From Mimachlamys varia (Eukaryota > Mollusca > Bivalvia > Pectinida > Pectinidae), in NCBI GenBank assembly GCA_947623455.1, contig OX392536.1, positions 37,825,465 to 37,889,464 of the forward strand: a stretch of DNA of 64,000 bases, in the 5' to 3' direction. How positions within the stretch are numbered: the first letter of the stretch is position 1; each line of letters begins with the position of its first letter. Below the pieces are notes generated by a model. It was not told the origin of the DNA, did no database searches, and saw only the letters and a list, made by a program, of their open reading frames with translations. The position numbers were made by a program, and so were the translations under genes. Positions 10,301-22,200 of the stretch are shown piece after piece.

Positions 10301-12630
10301 AGTTTTCACATGCACCCTTCCTGAATTTTGTGGCAACAGAACCCTAAATGATAGAAAACAATTTAAATCACTTTACTAATATGAAATTCTCTATAAAGCA
10401 ACAAATCATACGCATTAATTTGTAAATAAATTTTCCAAAAGTTCAACATATGAAAAGGAAAGCATAGTTCTGCATAAACCCAAGAGTACATGAATACACA
10501 AATGCAGTGTTTAAACATTTTAGTGAATTGCTCAATGCTAGATTAATTTGAGAAATATTTTGATTGACTTGTATCAAATAAAACTTTTTCATAATGTATT
10601 GAAGTTCAGAATCTAAATAGCATTTCAAAAAAATGTTGTGTTTAGCTTAAAATGAAACATTATTGCTAAGCAACAGGTGTAGAAATGCTATGTTATAATG
10701 TAAATATGTATTAAAACATATCAAAGAAATATACTCAAAAACATTTTCATCAATGTTTTTCATACCCTTAGCTTTCTGTCATGTAATGTGAACATTTCCC
10801 CATTACTTATTTTTCTGTCTAAATGAATTTTCACAAGTAAATGATTTATGACATATTGACTTTCGTAACCCCATTTTTTAATCAGAATCACCTGCCTTCG
10901 ACACTATGCATTTCATTTCAAAATATTCTTTTATTGATACAATGAAACAATTAATAAAAAAAGAATTACAAAGAAATACCAAACATATGTATGTATATCA
11001 ATAACATGCTAAGCCCAACGGTATGTTAATCTTTTTCAAAAATACATCTTGTCTATTATAAATGATCTGATGAGATTGAGGAAATCTGTCAATAATAATT
11101 CCATTTGAAACATGGTGACTTCCCATACTAGAGAGTAACACCACTGCCTCAGAGGATCCTTCTGGTAGGTAGCTTGATGTTGAAGATCTTACAAAACATG
11201 AAATGTAATGATACCTCTATAACTCCCTTCTTGAAGAGCTTTCCAAGTGTGCTATAATCCTTCAGCTTCTCTGGCTGTTGGCGCTGATGTTTAAGTGTGG
11301 CTGCCTCTGCTCCAAAGTACCAGGGTGCCTGCATGATGTACTGGGGGATGTGGGGGTTGATGTCCCTGTAGTCATCATAATGGCATATATATAGGTACAC
11401 AAATAAGGGATTCATGTCCCTATAGTCATCATAATGGCATATATATAGGTAAACAAATAAGGGATTCATGTCCCTACAGTGTGCGAAAGTGACGATAGAC
11501 CGATGCCACAGGAAAACCTGTCCTTCTTTGCAAAATGCTAGTACAGTAGACCTGATGTCTAAGCAATTTAATTGCTCATGTATATGTCAAAAAGTATCAA
11601 AACTGTTTGAATAACTCATATCAATTGCATTTCTCTTGCATTGTTGTTCATGATCAGTTCCTGATTTGTTTGGCTGAATTTGTAACTGCAAATCAAGTTT
11701 TGTTCAAACATCGGTTGAAGGAGGGGAGATCACTCTGTATGATGCGCTTTATTGACACTGATGGAAAAATTCAAAAGTTTTGTTGGGTCTATGCAATTTG
11801 AAATATCCATAGACCTATTGTCTATGGAACTTCATGAAATACTATTGCACACTGTCCCTATAGTCATCAAAAAATGTCAACATGACAAACATATTTAAAT
11901 ATTGTTAATATTTTCAAGTATTGCGCCATCTTAAGGCGATTATTTTATGCCGTCTTAACAATACTATTATGATGTAATATAATAGTATCAGGGGAGGTAA
12001 TAATATTTTATCAGGGGAGTTAATAAGGTTATCAACTGTATTAGGATGTAAAATGCACTGGACTAATGAGTGTTCAGTGCCAATTTAAAAAGTATCCTCT
12101 TTACAAATAGATACAGTATATCTGAAATAGGGATTTGATTACACAATTTTTAACCATTTATTTAAACTTTTTAAAATTCCAAATCCTAAATACCCAGTTA
12201 TGAGTTTTCTCTTAATCACAAAAATACATCTAATCAAAAATTATTCCATGAATAGTTATAAATGACTACTCTTTTAAACAAAATGGTAATACATGTGTGA
12301 TCAATGAAAGTTGTTCATTAAAATGATCTCAGTAAATCAGTCCAAAGTTAGCACAGGAACTAACTATTTTTAAAACCTTGTATAATGTATACTGGTATAT
12401 CACAAACCTTCCCTCCTCATCCTTCATGGCTGGAGCTGTTCCTGCTTTTCTCATCTCTTCCAACTCCTTTTCCTTCCTCCAGTCCTCACGCGACATTTTC
12501 TGTGGCTCATTTTCCTCCATCTTGGCCTTTCTTGCCACCACAGAGGGTGGCAAGTTCAAACCACCTGTTGCCATGGTTACAGCAACACTAGGGAGAACTC
12601 TCAAATGCTGCTCTTATTTAGATTCTGTTT
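4315..12630 (-). CDS. SLU7: pre-mRNA-splicing factor SLU7, 3' end outside window
   Basis: SLU7 acts in the second step of splicing in the nucleus, where it helps position the 3' splice site. Exons joined by hand (plus coordinates, transcript order): 12408-12574 (ATG at 12574; exon continues as 5' UTR to an acceptor at 12630), 11215-11365, 10263-10343, 9716-9880, 8965-9159, 8353-8450, 7834-7901, 7099-7295, 6238-6342, 5816-5923, 4315-4389. Every junction is GT-AG and phases agree, giving 470 codons. Visible motifs: REDWRK near the N-terminus, CCHC zinc knuckle [14 protein letters not shown] (C118, C121, H126, C131), [19 protein letters not shown]-like acidic block, [23 protein letters not shown], and [17 protein letters not shown]. 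Animal SLU7 is usually near 580-600 aa, so roughly 110 residues are missing; the last exon ends at a donor (GAG|GTACGT), and the following exons lie left of position 1. Tandem repeats sit on the boundaries of two exons (11215-11365 and 5816-5923). Confidence 0.96.
4616..5850. repeat. 75-bp minisatellite copying the SLU7 exon 10 donor, ~16 copies
   Basis: Each unit (plus strand) carries CCTCCTTACCTGTGAGGCTA then TTTACCGGCCTCTCCTGTAC, an AGTATTACAG tract and CTGTAAGTATCACTGACTCG. On the minus strand this reads as the last ~31 bases of SLU7 exon 10, its donor CACAG|GTAAGGAGG, and an acceptor-like TACTTACAG. The real exon (5816-5923) overlaps the first unit in transcript order and the rest lie in the intron. 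On the plus strand every unit also has a donor-like CTGTAAGTATC. Some units lost a few bases (73, 72 bp) or have substitutions. Confidence 0.95.
5816..5923 (-). CDS. SLU7: SLU7 exon 10 (zinc-binding GSYWKEGRW segment)
   Basis: Codes for residues 410-445, including [30 protein letters not shown] and the terminal GKVASQ. It is 36 complete codons long, with acceptor TTTTCAG|AGTGTATGG and donor CACAG|GTAAGGAGG. The last ~31 exon bases and the donor are also the core of the 75-bp tandem array that continues downstream. Confidence 0.93.
7526..7670. repeat. Dispersed repeat fragment ('TATAGTAACAGTGAC')
   Basis: Shares TATAGTAACAGTGAC and TGTCAATCAGTTGAGAAATG with the degenerate tandem family at 32330-33335. 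It lies in the SLU7 intron between exons 7 and 8. Confidence 0.55.
8646..8822. mobile_element. MITE-like remnant, TIR GAACCTCATTATCTTG
   Basis: Left end GTGAACCTCATTATCTTG and right end TGAGATAACGAGTTAC are approximate inverted repeats. A related, better preserved element is at 18697-18866. Inside, 'CTGTTTAACTGGA' and 'CGGTCCCAGCC' correspond to parts of that copy in reversed order. There is no coding capacity, so the transposon superfamily is uncertain (possibly Tc1/mariner-derived). Confidence 0.5.
9428..9632. repeat. 54-bp direct repeat, 3-4 copies, SLU7 intron
   Basis: Units share GATTTGACTGGACTGTTT and ATGCGTTTCAAACT. They lie between SLU7 exons 4 and 5 and are unrelated to the 54-bp acceptor repeat despite equal length. 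Confidence 0.85.
9970..10112. repeat. 46-bp direct repeat, 3 copies, SLU7 intron
   Basis: Three imperfect units share ATAAACAGGCTC, GATATTTGAGTTTA and AACAGGT. They lie between SLU7 exons 3 and 4. Confidence 0.8.
11215..11365 (-). CDS. SLU7: SLU7 exon 2, with three tandem acceptors
   Basis: Residues 57-106, starting [10 protein letters not shown] and ending KKGVIE. The innermost acceptor is at 11366 (CTACAG|GGACATC). Two further copies of the acceptor and first exon bases lie 54 and 108 bp upstream in the transcript (exon edges at 11419 and 11473). Both extensions stay open and in frame, adding 18 or 36 residues. Homologues support the innermost edge, but the outermost has the most pyrimidine-rich and non-repeated upstream sequence, so it may be the original acceptor. 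Confidence 0.85.
11361..11474. repeat. 54-bp tandem triplication of a SLU7 3' splice site
   Basis: The motif TGTCCCT(G/A)(T/C)AG recurs at 11361, 11415 and 11469, spaced exactly 54 bp. The spacer (CATCATAATGGCATATATAT and following bases) is nearly identical between the first two copies. On the minus strand each copy ends in an AG followed by GGACAT, the first codons of SLU7 exon 2. Confidence 0.93.
12408..12630 (-). CDS. SLU7: SLU7 exon 1 coding (start codon exon)
   Basis: Encodes residues 1-55 and two bases of codon 56. I chose the ATG at 12574 because the reading frame upstream offers only a TTG, and an acceptor (TTTATCTGCAG) lies at 12631, implying a non-coding first exon farther upstream. 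The donor is GGAAG|GTTTGT. The stretch [18 protein letters not shown] matches the conserved SLU7 N-terminus. Confidence 0.85.
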
Positions 12631-15200
12631 CTGCAGATAAAAATGAAAACAACAATATAGCTGAAATGAAGGATAAATTGTATTCGAAATACATGTATAT
12701 CTAAAGAAATTTGTTTTATATCAATTCAATTCAGTTCTTGTACCACTTTAGCCTGGCAAAACATTACCACAAATGACAAAGTTAAAGTAGAGTACTCTAA
12801 GACAAGATCAATAATAATTTGCAAATAGACTTTTCATGGAGGCATTGTATTTATATATAATTAGCTAATTAGCAACTTGATCATAACAATCGCTGCCATT
12901 GTAATTATAACGTTAACTCTACTATCGTAACATAGGCCATATACTATTGGTTGCAAGGATTGCATCTACTTTCATTGTACTTCCCAACGCACATCAGCAA
13001 GATTATTTTTTGTATTTGTATAATAAGTCATGCCAATATGAATGTGAAGTTTTAAATGATTTTGGCAATTTTTTAGTAACAAATCCATACCCCAACTGCC
13101 GCATCATAGGCCAGTCAGTTCGAGTTTCCCTGGCCAGGAAACCATATTTGGCGTGGGGCCAGAGTGCATGCAATGCCATATGAAAGCCTGCAATTCTCTC
13201 AACATCAAATGGCATCGGAGAGTGACTAATCAACCAAAAGACAGGGTCTTGAAACCTTTCCAACAAGAACCTTATCTTTGGTTTTCAGTCTGGATCAGTA
13301 CCGATTGGTTTTTCGCTCAGTCACCCTGTGCCCTAGCTAGGGAAAAATGGTGTCTACTCAGGGGAGAAATTTTGAACAATTGAAACCAAGGAATCTACTG
13401 ATGGAATTTAGGAGCTGTTGGTTTGTATCAAATAATCCATTAAATATATTATGTAGTCAGATAATTCCACATTCTCATAAAGCAGTGCACTTTGGCCATA
13501 CACCAGATATCTGTCAGAGTCTGAAGTCTGAAACGAAAATTGGACAAAAATATCTATTTTTATATAACAGTGTCCTTTGTAGTTGACCATTTGACCCCAA
13601 ATCCAATCCCAACCTGTATTACACCTCATAAGTTAATATTGTATGAAGTTTCAACCAAATCCTTTCTCAAATTATTGTCTGGAAACCAGCATCCAGACAG
13701 ACAGAGACAAACACTATAGTCCCCTCTGGTTTCACTGGTAGGGGACTAATAACTATTGTCCGAAGGATTCTGACTTTCTGATCATGATCTGCTAAATATT
13801 GGGGTTGACAGAGGTCGGAACACTATTGTAATTAAAGTAGCATTGTTTATTTGATTATGTGAAAATAATGACACCCTTTTTGCAGCAAGAGTTTAAAAAG
13901 GACTTTATGTCTTTTTATTTCACTCTATTACCCATATTAGTAATAAAATTGTTACTCAAATTGGTAACTCACTGTTACCCAAATGCAGGATTATTACCCT
14001 TAACCGCCAATAACCAAGGCATCTGCCTACCGATTGGTCAGCTTTTGTTACCTGAGCGTGCCTATAGGTTTGCCATGCATGACATATTCCAGGTGTAAAG
14101 CGAGCGTAATCCCTGGATATCAACAAGCTGGGGGAACCGTACTACACATTTGCGTATAATATGCCAATCAGCCTATTATACACAAATTGGGCAATGGATC
14201 GATGTCGAATCACCGTCGTCACTAGCGACTTTATATTAACACAGTAACATATATGTCGGCCATATATTCACACAAATAAGGCAAATAAAAATAATTTTTA
14301 TATTTCCATAATGTTTCATGCGTAAATTAACTTTGAAAAAAAGTGAAGTTTAAGACGAATTTGATTTGGCTATTTTTACAAATAGATCCATAATCAAATT
14401 GGCGTAAAATAGGCAGATCGGCATATACGCAAATTTGTGGTTTTCCCCGACCTGATCGAGGACCTAGTCAATGTTTCCTCTGTACTGACAGCAGTGTAAA
14501 CTGCAGAACAGCACTGGTACTGACGTCGACGTCACTGTCAGTAGTTAGCAACCCAGTATATATATATGCAGATTACAGTATGTACATGTCCAAGAAAATA
14601 TGTGTTGGCCGCATACAGTATTCATGCTGTACTAATAAATGTATGTGGTGACGGTTTGTTCCTTACCCATAAATAAACAGTATCGTTCTGGTGAATTACA
14701 TAATTTAGTTGTATGGCGTCACATCAGGGAAACTTGCAAGCTTCAATCGTCGAACGTTGAACGACGAAATTTTCAGTTAAGCGTTTTTTAGACAATGATC
14801 AAAATAGAATATATAACATAAAAATTTAGTTGTATGTACATCCGGATTCAACTTGGAATTCGTAAAGCAGTATTATCATTTATTATTGTAATGAGTTTAA
14901 AAAATACAACAACAAACTTGACAGCATATTCCAACTCAAAATATATTAAAATACTAGTGTAAATAATTTATTTCAACAACAAAGTTTGTTAATGGAAATT
15001 GATTCCGGAAATGTGATACCGATACTCGTTCTTTTCTTTTAATTTAGAATATCCAAATACATCTTCGTCCGCTGAATGCTTCAATGATATGGTAAAGAAA
15101 ACAGAAAAACGTGCGTTGTCGCAGTAGAAGGAAAGGTAGAGGTATTGGCATAGAAAAATATGAAGTTAGAATAACTGTCGCGTCATAAATTTAGCTGAAA
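12631..15200. other. Region between SLU7 and NOA1 (divergent genes)
   Basis: No coding sequence recognised. It should hold the SLU7 non-coding first exon, the 5' ends of both divergent genes and their promoters, none of which I can place. Positions 13440-13760 look like a degenerate mollusc-type repeat ending GACAGACAGAGACA and GGTAGGGGACTAATAA. A short MITE-like segment follows at 13755-13815. Confidence 0.6.
13757..13815. mobile_element. MITE-like fragment, family also at 34766 and 36726
   Basis: Carries GTCCGAAGGATTCTGA, CTGATC and CTGCTAAATATTGGGGTTG. The same order of motifs occurs at 36726-36842 and, as an inverted-repeat copy, at 34766-34858. It is non-coding and its family is unknown. 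Confidence 0.5.
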
Positions 15201-16263
15201 ATGAATTTGCTCCGAACAACTTGTTTTAATCACTTTGGTGTTAAAAGTGACCGTATCGCATCATGCTTGCCCAACCACCTTCAACCAAGTAAGATTTTTC
15301 TTGGTTGTCAAAAGTCTTATGTTCACACTTCTGCAAAGACATCAAAATCAATAAAAGAGATGAGAGAACTAAAGCGTAATAAAGGTGTAGTGAAACCTGT
15401 TGTTAGAATAGACAATGTGCCATCCTCTGTGAGAGCTGCAATAGAAAACAGAACAATAAAATTTTCTGAAGTGAAAACAGAAGTAGGAAAAAAAGAGGAA
15501 CTGACATTGGATACACTAAAAGACAAACTTCGGTCTATCCAATGGGATATGAATGCCATTTTGAAAAAGGCTAAAGAGTCAGCGGGTCCAGATGATCACC
15601 AGATAATAGAGAAAGACAAAGAAGATCTTGATGGTTTCACAGAAAGCATTAATATTGATGCAGGAAAACAGAAAGCAAGAAGACGTAAAAGAAAAAGTAG
15701 ACTTACTGAATCAACGACTCAACCAGATCCCAGCATGCCAATCTCAGATATTCCCTGTAGAGGATGTGGTGCTATGTTGCATTGTCAGAATGCTTCATTA
15801 GCAGGCTATCTTTGCAGCACACAGTTCAAATCATCTACCATTGATGAGCTCAAAGACACAATGTGTGAAAGATGCTTCTTGTTGAGGACACGGAAACTAA
15901 CTCTCCAAGTTGGAATTGATGAGGATCGAATTCCAAAACTGTTTGAAAGTATAAAATCTGAAAGGTGTTTAGTTCTGTTAATACTTGATTTACTTGACAT
16001 CCGTAATAGTATTCCAAACAATATTACAGATTTAATTGGGCCAACAAAGGATCTATACATTATCGGTAGTAAGGTTGATATGATTCCAAAAGATGCCGAA
16101 GGCTTCCTTGAGAGAGTGGAATCAGGACTTGTCAATGCCTGTATGGATGCAGGCATTAATGTGCATGCTAGTAACGTCCGGCATGTTGCACTGGTCAGCA
16201 GTCTGACGGGTTATGGCATTGAAAATCTTGTCACAAAACTTATGAAAGATTGGCAATTAAAAG
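15201..16263 (+). CDS. NOA1: NOA1 exon 1: presequence, zinc module, G4 and G5
   Basis: Codes for residues 1-354 plus one base. Presequence-like residues 1-40, a charged linker to ~175, zinc module [10 protein letters not shown]...CERC (186-225), the [13 protein letters not shown] strand (~260), SKVDMIP in place of the usual NKxD, and the SSLTGYGI loop. Donor AAAAG|GTAATT. If not spliced, translation would end nine codons later at 16290. Confidence 0.93.
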
Positions 16264-19200
16264 GTAATTATGATTTTAAAACCAAAGATTAGTCACTGAT
16301 CTATGGCCTTTGAGAGCCAGTGATATTGTAGGACAGGTTTAATGCAAAACATTCACAGCTGTACCAAATGTCCTGAGATTTTTCTAACAAATACAGAAAG
16401 CAAATTACTGAAAACTAAATATCATTGAATTCAACCTTATGATATGATGGCCATGGTAAACTGTAATGGTGTGTAAAAAACCTGTTGTAATTAACAGATA
16501 GAAAATAATATGATAAATGTAATATACAGAAAATCTCCTGGACTTTGTTAAAGGTTTTCACTGAATAACTAATAATAATAATATAATAACTATAATTTAA
16601 TCAATTTCTAGCGTATAGTTGTATACACCATAATTTACTTATCTTGGTACATTGTATATATTTTCAGGAATTTTTAACACATTTGATGTGATAAAATATA
16701 TCACATACACGTACACTGTATATATTGTAGTATGAATACAGAGACAGTAAATGATCAAATAATAAGATATCATACATAAATAATAATACAGCTTGTTGGA
16801 TTTGTTTTTTCTCCATTTCAGGAAATGTTTATTTGGTAGGAAACATGAATGCTGGAAAGTCAACATTGTTTAACGCTCTGCTGCGGTCAGATTACTGTAA
16901 ATTTTCTGCCCAAAGAGGACTACCAAAGGCAACTGTTGCTGACTGGCCAGGTACATATAATGTATATATATTTGTGGTATATATGTAACTAGGTCTATGG
17001 GAAAACTTTGCATCCTTGCGAACTTTTTAAAATTTCCAGGGGGAGAGTCTGCATCCTTAAAGAATTAGAACAGAAATAAAATGTGTGAATTACCCCGGTA
17101 CAGTCTGGAGACAAATGATATAAGTTGTCATTTGGAAGAAATCATAAGTTCTTGGAACAAGTATAGAAAGCAAATTCACTCCTTAAAACACTAGACTAAA
17201 GGGTAAAGAAACAATTATGGGAGCTTCTTCTTCACACGTTTTTTTGTCAGAATTATTAGCAACAATTTGAATTGTAAGATTACAATTAATCAGACATTTT
17301 CATTCATGATGAGGAGTGTAAGATAAGGAAATTCCTACAGAGGTATTTTCAAATTTGGTAAAACTAGAGGCTTAGCAGAGGGTTTTCCAAATTTGAAAAT
17401 CCAGAGGGTGATTTTCCATATTTTACGCCTTTGATCATAAAACAGTATTTTTCTCAAATTTCAACTTCCAAAATAAGCTCAAAAACCATGAAACTATGTT
17501 TGGGTTTGGCTACCATTTTGAAAATACCAACATTTTCCATGGCCTTTTTTTATGAAAATGAATTGGTCAACAAAATTAAGCATACCCCATATTTGTGAAC
17601 AATGTTTGCTCAAAAATAAATTAATTTGGTTGATACCGCCAGTGTGACTAGGGCTGTACACATATGGAAATGAGAGAAATGTGTGTTCCAGTTTGCCCAG
17701 ATTTGACATATCTTACTGAACTGTTCAACTTTATATATTTTTTTCTTTTTCTTAAGTTTTTTTCTTTTATGAATTCAAATGTAAAATTCAAGATGCAGAC
17801 CAGTGACTTGCTTGTAATATCGATCACTGTGTTTAGTGACAACCTGTCGTAATTGACTTTTTATGAGGTTCATGGAACTTGTCACAAGTTTTTCATTTTA
17901 GGTCACGAAAGGTTCATTAAATTTATATTCTTAGACTCTCTTCACAAATATCATATGAAATAGAAACTGAATTAAGATCCTATAAAGTCATATTGTATTA
18001 ATATTAACACAAAGGGTGAAATAAATGCTACATAAATATGGAGAGCAAAAGTGTGACAGATTTGAAGTTTAAAACTACAACCCTTTTCCTAATCAGATAT
18101 ATTTTTAACCAGAGAAAATAAATAATTGAGCACTTGATGCAAAGGTATCTACAGAAAAGATATTACTTTTTGTGCAGGAACAACTATCAGTGTTCTCAAG
18201 TTCCCCATCATCACGCCTATGGGATGGAAGATAGCAAAGCGTACCCAGCGGTTTGTTGAGCACAGAAGTAGCTATCAGAAGGAACTAGACCTAAGGCGCT
18301 CCAAAGCAAAGGAAGGCAATTGGAAATATGCCTCACTGGCAGGTATGTTTTTTGTCAGTTTAACTAACATCAAACTTTTAAGGGATCAAGAAAATAAAGT
18401 GTCATTTTTTCATGACTATATAAAAATTGCAAAACAGTAACTCCACATTGGCTTTAAATTAGCTGAAAGTTTCACTTAAATGATGCAGACATTTAAAAAA
18501 TTATGGTTAATAAAAAAATTATTTAGTTAATAGTTGTAATTATCAAGTATGTTTGTGGCCATTGAATGAATAAACCGTAGCTACAATAATATTGTATCTC
18601 ATAAAATGGAAAGTCATAAACTATAATTAGATTCCTACAATAAAACCTGAGGTGAAGTGTACATGGTTTTCTGTTTTGGAAATTATTTTATATACATTTG
18701 AACCTTGTTATCTTGAAGTCGACAGGACCAAAGGAATATTTCGAGTAATCTTGGGTATTTGAGTTACTTGAGTTTGAATGCTAGTTTAAAGCTCGGCAGG
18801 GACCGACAAAACACTTCAAGTTAAACTGGATCTTCTAGTTAAATGAGTTCGAGATAACAAGGTTCTACAATTGTACCCCCAAATTTGGTAAGAGCCGGGG
18901 TATAAAGTAATCGCTTTGATCATGTGTCTGTGTATCTGGACCTTGTGTACATTATAGCTAAGAAACCTGAAGTCAGATTTGATTCATACTCACACCATAG
19001 AATTTACATTATCAAGTTTTACGCATGATTAGATTTTGGTGGTTATTGGTCAAGGTCATATGTCAAAAGTCACTATTTACCACTTTGGAAATGAAAAGGT
19101 TATATACAATATATCTCATTTACTTGTCGACAGATTTCATTGGTATTCACTCTGTAGCATCACACTCTCAAGTTCTACACCTTATTAGATTTCGTTGATC

Positions 19201-22200
19201 ATCGGTCAAGGTTACAGAGTCAAGGGTCACACTTATGGGGGATGGGCCGAAAGAATGGGTTATATCTTTGTGAGCCTCTGCTAATTTTATTTTTGTCAAT
19301 GTTACCCATATCCTCCCTGATGTAGAGGTAAATGGCGTTTTGCTAATAGAAATTTTAGGTTTTATTATCTGGTAATATGTGATGAAAATTGAATACATGT
19401 AGATGAAAAATTACCTAATTAGTGAATTGGCATATATATATTCTAATTAAGAAATTATCATCAACATTGGAGGCTAAACTGTTTAAATTGAAAAAGTGGT
19501 ATAAATACTCTGTACTTTATAAAAAGGAAGGAGAAATGAATAAGACAGGTATAAGTCCATGAGCTTTTAGTCCACCTCATAGCTGTTAAAGCGACTTGGT
19601 GATGATATGTCATCATTTTTTGTCACTGAACTGATGCATGTGCTGAGTTCCATTTAGTGACTGATTTGAAGAATCCTGATCTTTACCAGGAAACCATCTT
19701 GAATTTAGATGGCTTTAGTTTGTTATCGCTGTTTCTCAAGAAATAAACCTTGAGAAAACTCCAGCCAGGTTATATGAAAGTTCATTTCAGTTCATTTCAA
19801 CAAATTTTGTTCATTTTGATGTTACAGTGAATGGGATTGAAAAACAGGCAATGTCTTTTTCAGTTCTCTCAGTTCTTTTGTATGAAAGTTAAATAAAAAC
19901 GTAGCAGAACATACATTTACTGTAGATTAATCATATACGAGACAGAAGAAATAAGAAGGTAAAAAGACCATTTGTTGGGCAGAGCCAATGTCTCAGAGGG
20001 GTGTCTTGTAGAATTAGTAATATCCTTGAAGCTACTTTCAGTGACATTCTGACTGAACAAAGAAGTGTTGATTGTTAAAATGAATTTCTTCTGACAGGTA
20101 TTGTGGCCAGTACAGATTGGCGGGACGAAGCAGATATAATAAAGGCTCACCGAGACAAGGACACATACAAAGGCTATGACTCCCCTATGTATGAGTACTC
20201 ACAGGATAAGGTGCTTGTCAGGAAGGATATTAAACCTGCCGAGCCAAAAGTAAAGTTTGACCCACAGAAGTATGACAGTGCAAAATGGCTATGTGATACA
20301 CCGGGTATCAGAAACACAGAATCTGTAAGTATCATAACTGGGGGATGATCATATTTCTAGAACGGTCCGCACATATTGTGCTCTGCCTACAGCACGAGGT
20401 GGTGTAGGCGTGACCTAACCTACAACACGAGGTTGTGTAGGCATGACCTTACCTACAACACGAGGTTCTGTAGGCGTGACCTACCGACAACAGGAGGTGG
20501 TGAAGGCATGACCTACCTACAACACGAGGTGGTGAAGGCATGACCTACCTACAACACGAGGTGGTGTAGGCGTGACCTACCTACAACACAAGGTGGTGAA
20601 GGCATGACCTACCTACAACATTGGGTGGTGTAGGCGTGACCTACCTATACCAGAAGGTGGTGTAGGCCTGACCTTACCTACAACACGAGGTGGTGAAGGC
20701 ATGACCTACCTACAACACGAGGTGGTGAAGGCATGACCTACCTACAACAGGAGGTGGTGAAGGCATGACCTACCTACAACAGGAGGTGGTGAAGGCATGA
20801 CCTACCTACAACAGGAGGTGGTGAAGGCATGACCTACCTACAACATGAGGTGGTGAAGGCATGACCTACCTACAACACGAGGTGGTGTAGGCGTGACCTA
20901 CCTACAACACAAGGTGGTGAAGGCATGACCTTCCTACAACACGAGTTGTTGTAGGCCTGACCTTACCTACAACACGAGGTGGTGTAGGCCTGACCTTACC
21001 TACAACACGAGGTGGTGTAGGCGTGACCTACCTTCAACACGAGGTGTTGAAGGCATGACCTACCTACAACACAAGTTGTTTTGGCCTGACCTTACCTACA
21101 ACACGAGGTGGTTTAGGCATGACCTACCTACAACATGAAGTGGTGAAGGCATGACCTACCTACAACACGAGGTGGTGAAGGCATGACCTACCTACAACAC
21201 GAGGTGGTGTAGGCATGACCTACCTACAACATTGGGTGGTGTAGGCATGACCTTACCTACAACACGAGGTGGTGTAGGCATGACCTACCTACAACATTGG
21301 GTGGTGTAGGCGTGACCTTCCTACAACACAAGGTGGTGAAGGCATGACCTACCTACAACACAAGGTGGTGAAGGCATGACCTACCTACAACACGAGTTGT
21401 TGTAGGCCTGACCTTACCTACAACACGAGGTGGTTTAGGCATGACCTACCTACAACACGAGGTGGTGTAGGCGTGACCTACATACAACATTGGGTGGTGT
21501 AGGCGTGACCTACCTTCAACATGAGGTGGTGAAGGCATGACCTACCTACAACAGGAGGTGGTGAAGGCATGACCTACCTACAACAGGAGGTGGTGAAGGC
21601 ATGACCTACCTGCAACACAAGGTGGTGAAGGCATGACCTACCTACAACACAAGGTGGTGAAGGCATGACCTACCTACAACACAAGGTGGTGAAGGCATGA
21701 CCTACCTACAACACGAGGTGGTGAAGGCATGACCTACCTACAACAGGAGGTGGTGAAGGCATGACCTACCTACAACATGAGGTGGTGTATAGGCCTGACC
21801 TACCTATAACATTGGGTGGTGTAGGCATGACCTACCTACAACACGAGGTGGTGTAGGCCTGACCTTACCTACAACACGAGGTGATGTAGGTGTGACCTAC
21901 CTACAACACGAGGTGGTGTAGGCCTGACCTAACCTACAACACGAGGTGGTGTAGGCGTGACCTACCTACAACACGAGGTGGTGTAGGCATGACCTACCTA
22001 CAACACGAGGTGGTGTAGGCCTGACCTTACCTACAACACGAGGTGGTGTAGGCCTGACCTTACCTACAACACGAGGTGGTGTAGGCGTGACCTACCTACA
22101 ACACGAGGTGGTTTAGGCATGACCTACCTACAACACGAGGTGGTGTAGGCGTGACCTACATACAACATTGGGTGGTGTAGGCATGACCTACCTACAACAC

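Noticed and set aside
12329..12604. SLU7 start at 12604 with an N-terminal [10 protein letters not shown] extension
   Set aside because: The codon at 12604 is TTG, not ATG; the first ATG in frame is at 12574.
20103..20348. Separate small gene at 20103-20348
   Set aside because: It is a wrong-start reading of NOA1 exon 4 that runs past its donor.
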